Shown here: piece by piece, positions 32,397 through 38,408 of the stretch
Position numbering within the stretch: the first letter of the stretch is position 1
Layout of the letters: each line of letters begins with the position of its first letter
Assembly (NCBI GenBank): GCA_024304875.1
Contig: JAMWZF010000002.1
Span: 1-38,408 of the forward strand
DNA from: Paracoccaceae bacterium
GTDB lineage: Bacteria > Pseudomonadota > Alphaproteobacteria > Rhodobacterales > Rhodobacteraceae
DNA length: 38,408 nucleotides
Reading direction: 5' to 3'
The notes under the pieces: model-generated
What the model saw: only the letters and a program-made list of their open reading frames with translations
Databases searched by the model: none
Told to the model about the DNA's origin: nothing
Translations under genes and position numbers: made by a program

Positions 32397-33824
32397 ATGG
32401 GAAAGGCGAACGGACATGCCCCGGAGATCCCGGACCTGCCCACCCGCTATGACGTGATCGTGGTTGGGGGGGGCAATGCCGCCCTCTGCGCCGCAATCAC
32501 CGCTCGGCGGGACGGGGCCAGCGTCCTCGTCCTCGAGGCCGCCAACAAGTTCTACCGGGGCGGCAACACCCGGCACACCCGCAACCTGCGCTGCGCCCAT
32601 GACGAGGGGAACGAGATCCTGACCGGCCCCTACCCGGTGGACGAGTTCATGGACGACCTGATGCGCGTGACGAAGGGCCAGACCGACGAGGACCTCGCCC
32701 GCTTCACGCTCGAGGAAAGTAAGGGCCTCTGGGACTGGATGAACGGCGCCGGGGTCCGGTTCCAACAGCCGCTGGGCGGCACCCTTGGGCTGGGCCGGAC
32801 CAACGCCTTCTTCCTCGGCGGCGGCCGGGCGATGCTGAATGCCCTCTATCGCACGGCGGAGGGGCTGGGCGTCGACATCCGCTACGAGGCCGCCGTCACG
32901 GACATCGACATCGAGAACGGCTTCTTCAAATCCGTGGTGGTAGAGGCGGCGGACGGGACCTTCCGCGCCCACGGACGCGCCCTCGTTACCGCGTCGGGCG
33001 GGTTCGAGAGCAACATCGAGTGGCTCAAGGAATACTGGGGCGAGCGGGCCGAGAACTTCCTGATCCGGGGCACCTCGAACAATCGGGGGTCCATCCTCCG
33101 GCTGCTGCTGGACAAGGGGATCGAGCCGGTGGGCGATCCGACCCAGTGCCATGCCGTGGCCATCGACGCCCGCAGCCCCAAGTTCGACGGCGGCATCGTC
33201 ACCCGGCTCGACTGCATCGTCTTCGGCATCGTGATGAACAACCGGTGCGAGAGGTTCTACGACGAGGGCGAGGATTTCTGGCCCAAGCGCTATGCCATTT
33301 GGGGCCGGCTCGTCGCGGACCAGCCGGACCAGATCGCCTACATCGTCTTCGACGACAAGAGCATGGGCAGCTTCATGCCCTCGGTCTATCCTGCGATCGA
33401 GGCGCAGACGCTCGAGGTGCTGGCGGGCAAGCTGGAGCTGGACCCCGTGAAATTCACCGCCACGGTGACCGAGTTCAACGGCGCCGTGCGCGAGGGCCAT
33501 TTCGACACCGACATCCACGACGAATGCCACACCGAGGGACTCGATCCGCCCAAGAGCCACTGGGCCCGGAAGATCGACCGCGCCCCATTCTACGCCTACC
33601 CGGTCCGGCCCGGTATCACCTTCACCTACCTCGGCACCCGCGTGAACCGCGAGGCCAAGGTGTTGATGCAGGGCGGCACACCTTCGGCGAACATCTTCGC
33701 CGCTGGAGAGATCATGGCCGGCAACGTGCTGGGGCAGGGCTATCTTGCCGGGATCGGCATGACCATTGGGGCGGTTTGGGGCCGCCTCGCCGGAGAAGGA
33801 GCCGCGCGCCATGCACGCAACTGA
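32397..33824 (+). CDS. tcuA: FAD-dependent tricarballylate dehydrogenase-like protein
   Basis: The 475-residue flavoprotein starts its FAD domain with YDVIVVGGGNAALCAAITARRDGASVLVLEAA and has FYRGGNTRHTRNLRCAH, TASGGFESNIEWL and the C-terminal NIFAAGEIMAGNVLGQGYLAGIGMTIGAVWGR. This follows TcuA, which oxidises tricarballylate to cis-aconitate. It is followed by TcuB, its electron-transfer partner, with a 14-base overlap. The substrate may be tricarballylate or a similar polycarboxylate. Confidence 0.9.
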   Translation: MGKANGHAPEIPDLPTRYDVIVVGGGNAALCAAITARRDGASVLVLEAANKFYRGGNTRHTRNLRCAHDEGNEILTGPYPVDEFMDDLMRVTKGQTDEDLARFTLEESKGLWDWMNGAGVRFQQPLGGTLGLGRTNAFFLGGGRAMLNALYRTAEGLGVDIRYEAAVTDIDIENGFFKSVVVEAADGTFRAHGRALVTASGGFESNIEWLKEYWGERAENFLIRGTSNNRGSILRLLLDKGIEPVGDPTQCHAVAIDARSPKFDGGIVTRLDCIVFGIVMNNRCERFYDEGEDFWPKRYAIWGRLVADQPDQIAYIVFDDKSMGSFMPSVYPAIEAQTLEVLAGKLELDPVKFTATVTEFNGAVREGHFDTDIHDECHTEGLDPPKSHWARKIDRAPFYAYPVRPGITFTYLGTRVNREAKVLMQGGTPSANIFAAGEIMAGNVLGQGYLAGIGMTIGAVWGRLAGEGAARHARN

Positions 33825-34965
33825 CGCCCTGACCGAAGCCGACCGGCAGATCACCATCTGCAACGCCTGCCGCTACTGCGAGGGGCTCTGTGCCGTCTTT
33901 CCGGCGCTCGAGATGAACCGGCATTTCGCGGACGGCGACCTCAACTACCTCGCCAACCTCTGTCACAACTGTGGCGCCTGCTACCACGACTGCCAGTTCT
34001 CGCCGCCGCATGAGTTCGTGGTGAACATCCCCCAGGTTCTGGCCGAGGTCCGCAACGACAGCTATGGACAATACGCTTGGCCCCGCGCCCTGGCCCCGGT
34101 CTTTGCCCGCAACGGCGTGCTGATCGCCTGCCTGCTGGCGCTGTCCGTGGCCGTGTTCCTGATCGGGATGATCTCGCTCAACGACCCCGGCGCGCTCTGG
34201 ACGGCGCATACCGCGCCCGAGGGGTTCTATGCCCTGATGCCCCATACCGCGATGGTCTGGATTTTCGGCACTGTCTTTCTCTTTGCCATGCTCGCCCTCG
34301 CCATGGGGGTCCGCAACTTCTGGCGCGACACGAACGCGGCGAACATGGTGGATGCCGATGCGCCCTCGGTCTGGCAGGCGCTGAAGGACGCCGGCTCCCT
34401 GCGCTACCTCGACGGGGGCGGCGTCGGCTGCTTCAACGAGGACGACGCGCCCGACGATAACCGTCGCCTCTGGCATCACCTCACGTTCTACGGCTTCCTG
34501 CTGTGCTTCGCCGCGACCTCCATGGGCACCGTCTATCACTACGTTTTCGGCTGGCCCGCGCCCTATGCGTGGTGGGATATTCCGCCGCTCCTCGGCATCG
34601 CGGGCGGGCTCATGCTGACCGCCGGGACCTGGGGCCTGCTGAAGGCCAAGCGCCAGCGCCTATCGGCTTTGAAGGACGAGCGGATGACGGGCATGGACGT
34701 CGCTTTCACCTTGATGCTGCTGCTGACCGCCGTGACCGGCCTTCTGCTGCGGTTCCTCGGCGAGACGCCCCTGATGGGCCCGCTCCTTGCTGTGCACCTC
34801 GGCGTGGTCCTCGCCCTCTTCATGTCGATGCCCTACGGCAAGTTCGTTCACGGCATCTACCGCACCGCCGCGCTCTGCCGCTACGCGATGGCAAGGCGTC
34901 ACGGGCTGCGGCAGGCGTCCAAGGCCGAGCCCAAGGCCACCGACGCGGCGGCGGCGCGGGGATGA
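33811..34965 (+). CDS. tcuB: TcuB/CitB-type membrane electron-transfer protein
   Basis: This 384-residue protein has two N-terminal cysteine clusters (CNACRYCEGLC and CHNCGACYHDC) for Fe-S centres, then about six membrane helices starting near residue 105. It matches TcuB, which re-oxidises the FADH2 of TcuA and passes electrons to the quinone pool. ATG 33811 with GAAGGAG upstream is used. The N-terminal extension in the longer frame is the end of tcuA read in another frame. The next start overlaps its stop (ATGA). Confidence 0.92.
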   Translation: MHATDALTEADRQITICNACRYCEGLCAVFPALEMNRHFADGDLNYLANLCHNCGACYHDCQFSPPHEFVVNIPQVLAEVRNDSYGQYAWPRALAPVFARNGVLIACLLALSVAVFLIGMISLNDPGALWTAHTAPEGFYALMPHTAMVWIFGTVFLFAMLALAMGVRNFWRDTNAANMVDADAPSVWQALKDAGSLRYLDGGGVGCFNEDDAPDDNRRLWHHLTFYGFLLCFAATSMGTVYHYVFGWPAPYAWWDIPPLLGIAGGLMLTAGTWGLLKAKRQRLSALKDERMTGMDVAFTLMLLLTAVTGLLLRFLGETPLMGPLLAVHLGVVLALFMSMPYGKFVHGIYRTAALCRYAMARRHGLRQASKAEPKATDAAAARG

Positions 34966-36317
34966 CCCGGCCCTACCGGATCGCGGCGGGCGCGGGCTTT
35001 GCCGACGACCGCATCGAGCCGGCGGTCGAGATCGCCGAGGCCGGGGCCGCCGATGTCCTGGTCTTCGAATGCCTCGCCGAACGGACCGTCGCGCGCGAGG
35101 TCATTGCCCGGCGTGAGGACCCCACAAAGGGCTTCAACCCGCTTCTGCGCGACCGGATGCGCGCGGTGCTCCCCGCCTGCGCGAGGGGCGGCATCCGCAT
35201 CGTCAGCAACATGGGCGGCGCGAACCCCGTCGCGGCTGCGAGGGCCACGGTCGAGGAGGCGGCGGCCCACGGACTGACCGACCTGCGTTGCGTCGCCGTG
35301 ACCGGTGACGAGGTGACGAATCTGGTTCGTGCCCGCCCGGACCTGATCCTGACAGAGAGCGGCGACCCGGTGGAGGCGATCCTGCCAGACCTCGTCTCGG
35401 CCAACGCCTACCTCGGGACAGAGTCGGTGCTGATGGGGCTGGAGACCGGGGCCGATGTCGTCTTGACGGGCCGGGTCGCCGATCCCTCCCTTTTTCTCGC
35501 GCCCGCCATGCACCACTACGGCTGGGCCGAGGGCGACCTGCCCCGGATTGCGGCCGGGACCCTCATGGGTCACCTCATGGAGTGCGGCAACCAGCTGACA
35601 GGGGGATGTTTTGCCGACCCAACACGGCCGGAGAAGCAGGTGCCGGACATGGCGAACATCGGCTTTCCAATCGCCGAGATCGGACCGGACGGGGCGCTGA
35701 CCCTGACGAAGTTGCCGGGCACCGGGGGACGATTGGACCGGATGACCGCAACCGAGCAACTGCTCTACGAGATGCACGACCCTGCCGCATACATCACGCC
35801 CGACTGTGTGCTGGACGTAACCGGTGTGGCCTTTCACGACGACGGCGACGACCGTGTGCGGGTAACAGGCGCGGCGGCAGAACCCCGGCCTGACAGTCTC
35901 AAGGTCCTCTGCGCCTATGCCGACGGCTACATCGGCGAGGGCCAGGTCGGTTATGCGGGCGTCGGCGCAGTGGAGCGGGCCGAACTGGCCGCGAAGGTGG
36001 TGCAAGACCGGCTGAAACGCCGGGGCTTCACTTACGATGAGATGCGGGTGGACTTGATCGGCTGCACCTCGCTGCACGGGCCGGGGGCAGGGCCCTCCGA
36101 CCCCTACGAGGTCCGCCTGAGGATCGCGGCTCGCACGCAAATCCGCGCCGCCGCTCAAGCTGTCGGCTTCGAGGTCAGGGCAATGCACGTCAATGGCCCG
36201 ACCGGTGGCGGCGGCGGTTCTAAGCCGGAAGTGCGGGAAGTGATGGCGGTTCAATCTGTTTTCCTGCCGCGGGATCTGGTAACACCGCAGGTCACGGTAC
36301 TTGGAGTGCAGGGATGA
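34962..36317 (+). CDS. AtuA-like acyclic-terpene-utilisation family protein (DUF1446)
   Basis: The 451-residue protein has the DUF1446 pattern: YRIAAGAGFADDRIEPAVEIAEAG, VLVFECLAERT, RIVSNMGGANP, GLETGADVVLTGRVADPSLFLAP and GYIGEGQVGYAG. AtuA is needed for geraniol/citronellol catabolism in Pseudomonas, but its reaction is not settled, and relatives occur in many acid-degrading clusters. Here it follows tcuAB without other terpene genes, so terpene use is unlikely. The part of long AtuA proteins with the SGDKG motif is encoded by the next gene. Confidence 0.85.
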   Translation: MTRPYRIAAGAGFADDRIEPAVEIAEAGAADVLVFECLAERTVAREVIARREDPTKGFNPLLRDRMRAVLPACARGGIRIVSNMGGANPVAAARATVEEAAAHGLTDLRCVAVTGDEVTNLVRARPDLILTESGDPVEAILPDLVSANAYLGTESVLMGLETGADVVLTGRVADPSLFLAPAMHHYGWAEGDLPRIAAGTLMGHLMECGNQLTGGCFADPTRPEKQVPDMANIGFPIAEIGPDGALTLTKLPGTGGRLDRMTATEQLLYEMHDPAAYITPDCVLDVTGVAFHDDGDDRVRVTGAAAEPRPDSLKVLCAYADGYIGEGQVGYAGVGAVERAELAAKVVQDRLKRRGFTYDEMRVDLIGCTSLHGPGAGPSDPYEVRLRIAARTQIRAAAQAVGFEVRAMHVNGPTGGGGGSKPEVREVMAVQSVFLPRDLVTPQVTVLGVQG

Positions 36318-36631
36318 CACGGGTTCACGACCTCGGGCATGCCCGCGCGGGCGACAAGGGCAATATCTCGAACATCTCCGTCACCGCCTACGACGCGGCG
36401 GCCTGGGACCGCCTGCGCCGGGACCTGACGGCGGAGCGGGTCGCGGCGATTTTCGCCGCCATCGGCGCGGGGCCGGTCACGCGCTACGAACTGCCCCGGC
36501 TTCACGCGCTGAATTTCGTGATCCAGAATGCCCTCGGCGGCGGCGTCAGCCGCTCGCTGTCCATCGACCCGCACGGCAAGAGCCTGAGCACCCTGATGCT
36601 GACGATCGAACTGCCGGAGGAGACGCCATGA
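36314..36631 (+). CDS. Small AtuA C-terminal-type protein
   Basis: The 105-residue product carries HARAGDKGNISNISVTAYD, the ARSGDKG-type motif found at the C-terminus of long AtuA proteins, and LNFVIQNALGGGVSRSLSIDPHGKS. It overlaps the DUF1446 gene and the next dehydrogenase by ATGA at each end, so all three are made together. It most likely forms a complex with the DUF1446 protein, replacing the fused domain. Confidence 0.82.
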   Translation: MTRVHDLGHARAGDKGNISNISVTAYDAAAWDRLRRDLTAERVAAIFAAIGAGPVTRYELPRLHALNFVIQNALGGGVSRSLSIDPHGKSLSTLMLTIELPEETP

Positions 36632-37578
36632 AGATCGCCGTGCTGGACGACTACCTCGGCCTTTCGGAGCGCTTCGCGGGTTGGGGCGACATGGCCTCCG
36701 GTGTCACCGTCTTCCGCGCGCCGATGACCGGCGACCTGGTGGAAACGCTTGCTTCCTTCGACGTCATCTGCGCCATGCGCGAGCGGACGCCGCTGCCTGC
36801 CGACCTGATCGCGCGACTGCCGAACCTGAAGCTCATCGTCACCACCGGAATGCGCAACGCCGCCATCGCGGTGGCCGAGGCGAAGGACCGGGGCATCACC
36901 GTCAGCGGCACCGCCAGCCGGACGACTGCGACCTCACATCTCGCCATGACCCTGATCCTCGCCGCCACGCGCGGGCTCTATCCCAATGCGCGGTCGGTCG
37001 AAGCGGGCGGCTGGCAGGCCCCGGCGGGCCGGGACCTGCACGGGCTGACGCTTGGTCTGATCGGCCTCGGGCGGCTCGGAGCCGCCGTCGCTGCGCTGGC
37101 CCGGCCCTTCGGCATGGAGATCGTCGCGTGGAGCGAGAACCTGACCGACGCACGCTGCCACGAGGTGGGCGTGCAGCGGGTGGCCAGCCTGACGGACCTC
37201 ATGGCCCGCGCCGACGTCGCCTCGATCCACCTCGTCCTGTCGGACAGGAGCAAGGGGCTCGTCGGGGCCGAGGCGCTGGCGGCGGCGAAACTTGATGCGG
37301 TGCTGGTCAACACCTCCCGTGGTCCGATCATCGACACGCCCGCCCTGCTGGACGCACTCCGGACCGACCGGCTGGGCTGTGCGGCGCTCGATGTTTTCGA
37401 CGCCGAACCGCTGCCCGCCGACCACCCCCTGCGTGACGAGGAACTGATACGGCGAGGCAAGCTGCTGCTCACCCCCCACATCGGCTACGGCGCGCTCCGG
37501 ACCTACGAGTTGATGTACCGGGAGACAGGGGAGGCGGTGCACGCCTTCGCCGCCGGCTCGCCGATCCGCACGCTCTAG
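36628..37578 (+). CDS. D-2-hydroxyacid dehydrogenase (second copy)
   Basis: This 316-residue protein starts MKIAVLDDYLGLSERFAGW, typical of the phosphoglycerate-dehydrogenase-like branch. It has the NAD site GLTLGLIGLGRLGAAVAALA and catalytic Arg (NTSRGPIID), Glu (DVFDAEPLP) and His (LTPHIGYG). It shares little sequence with the copy at 29694 outside the motifs. ATG 36628 overlaps the preceding stop, and the 3' end overlaps the convergent aldehyde dehydrogenase by 4 bases. The substrate is unknown. Confidence 0.92.
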   Translation: MKIAVLDDYLGLSERFAGWGDMASGVTVFRAPMTGDLVETLASFDVICAMRERTPLPADLIARLPNLKLIVTTGMRNAAIAVAEAKDRGITVSGTASRTTATSHLAMTLILAATRGLYPNARSVEAGGWQAPAGRDLHGLTLGLIGLGRLGAAVAALARPFGMEIVAWSENLTDARCHEVGVQRVASLTDLMARADVASIHLVLSDRSKGLVGAEALAAAKLDAVLVNTSRGPIIDTPALLDALRTDRLGCAALDVFDAEPLPADHPLRDEELIRRGKLLLTPHIGYGALRTYELMYRETGEAVHAFAAGSPIRTL

Positions 37579-38408
37579 AGCTTCATCGCGAAGGGATCGC
37601 GTTCCTCTTCGCTGAGGTCGATCATCACGTTCTTGACCTTGGTGTATTCGCGCAGAGTCTGGATCGCCCTTTCCCGGCCGACGCCCGACTGCTTGGTGCC
37701 GCCGAAGGGCGCCCCGACGAAGGACGCTCGGTAGGTGTTGACCCAGACCACACCCGACTCCACCGCCCGCGCCATCCGGTGCGCGCGGCGGATGTCGTTG
37801 GTCCAGATGCCCGCGGCCAAGCCGAAGTCGGTGGCATTGGCGATCCGCACCGCCTCCGCCTCGTCCTCGAAGGGGAGGATGCAGAGGACAGGGCCGAAGA
37901 CCTCTTCCCGCAAGACTGACAGGTCGGGGCCGGCGTTCACGATGACTGTCGGCTGGATGAAGAACCCGTTCTCCAGGCCCTCGCCCATGGCCGCGTCGCC
38001 GCCGATGGCGACCTCGGCCCCCTCTGCCTTTGCCGCTGCGATGACGCCGAGGATGCGATCGAACTGGGCGCGGTTGGCGACGGGGCCCATCTCGGTCGCC
38101 GTGTCGAGGGGGTTGCCGAGGCGGATGGTGCCGACCTTCTCCAGCACCGCCGCGCAGACCTCGTCGTAGACGCTCCGCTCCACCAGCAGGCGTGAGCCGG
38201 CGATGCAGGTCTGGCCCGAGGCGCCAAAGATGCCGGCCACTGCCCCGATCACCGCGGCCTTCAGGTCCGCGTCGGCAAAGATGATGTTGGGGGACTTGCC
38301 CCCAAGCTCGGTCGTCACTGGCACCAGCCGCTCGGCCGCTGCGGTAAGGATCTTGCGGGCGGTGACGATGCCGCCGGTAAAGCTGATCTTGGCGATCTTC
38401 GGGCTGTC
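37575..38408 (-). CDS. Aldehyde dehydrogenase, C-terminal part (cut by window end)
   Basis: About 277 residues are visible; the gene continues beyond the right edge. Seen are KIAKISFTGG (NAD site), the catalytic Glu in TTELGGKSPNIIF, the catalytic Cys in GASGQTCIAGSR, EEVFGPVLCILPF and PFGGTKQSGVGRE. All are typical of NAD(P)-dependent aldehyde dehydrogenases of the betaine-/semialdehyde type. It converges with the dehydrogenase gene on its left. An aldehyde released by the pathway aldolase or decarboxylase is a plausible substrate, by context only. Confidence 0.93.
   Translation of the reverse strand, partial: DSPKIAKISFTGGIVTARKILTAAAERLVPVTTELGGKSPNIIFADADLKAAVIGAVAGIFGASGQTCIAGSRLLVERSVYDEVCAAVLEKVGTIRLGNPLDTATEMGPVANRAQFDRILGVIAAAKAEGAEVAIGGDAAMGEGLENGFFIQPTVIVNAGPDLSVLREEVFGPVLCILPFEDEAEAVRIANATDFGLAAGIWTNDIRRAHRMARAVESGVVWVNTYRASFVGAPFGGTKQSGVGRERAIQTLREYTKVKNVMIDLSEEERDPFAMKL

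Noticed and set aside
31557-33863. 768-residue minus-strand frame
   Set aside because: Lies wholly opposite the ThDP enzyme and tcuA; codon-position shadow without recognisable domains.

Overview
The window looks like chromosomal DNA of a Rhodobacteraceae-type alphaproteobacterium. It is GC-rich, has an RpoH2-like sigma gene, a GTTC-N7-GTTC LexA box of the kind known from Rhodobacter, the recombinase/DUF2924/DUF3489 cassette common in alphaproteobacteria, and long runs of genes coupled by ATGA or GTGA overlaps. No species call is possible by eye.

Left housekeeping block (1-5018): cobU on the minus strand; an rpoH-family sigma gene behind an ECF-type promoter, coupled to a ChaN-family gene; a coaBC gene that stops after its CoaC half; a convergent radical-SAM DNA-repair-type gene with a LexA box at its start; a small secreted barrel-like protein; and tRNA-Ser(GCT).

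Accessory block (5019-18720): a serine recombinase with DUF2924 and DUF3489 partners, then a complete type I-C CRISPR-Cas locus read on the minus strand: cas3, cas5c, cas8c, cas7, cas4, cas1, cas2, leader, and an array of 31 repeats and 30 spacers. An IS481-type transposase remnant lies beside cas3.

The most interesting item is the cas3-cas5 gap (15739-16006). It holds a stand-alone CRISPR-repeat-like hairpin with both repeat ends conserved and the stem rewritten by compensating changes. The guide-like sequence after it matches, next to a TTC PAM, a site inside the same gap (14 of the first 18 positions; three of the four mismatches at positions 6, 12 and 18). That site abuts the Shine-Dalgarno of a 27-codon hydrophobic ORF containing AGA codons. 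This is the architecture of a CreTA RNA-guided toxin-antitoxin pair and/or a CreR cas-autorepressing RNA, here built into a type I-C operon.

Right catabolic block (18558-38408): a tripartite tricarboxylate transporter (tctC, tctB, tctA), an SDR with replaced catalytic residues, a split ChrA-type transporter, an HpcH/HpaI aldolase, an acyl-CoA dehydrogenase, a two-subunit acid-CoA ligase, an Ldh-type dehydrogenase, a GntR regulator, two D-2-hydroxyacid dehydrogenases, a ThDP enzyme, TcuA/TcuB, an AtuA-like pair and an aldehyde dehydrogenase cut by the window edge. A GTATAC-type operator overlaps the predicted core promoters at four places, so the block is probably one GntR-controlled regulon for uptake and oxidation of a tricarballylate- or aconitate-like polycarboxylate. 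The substrate is inferred, not shown.
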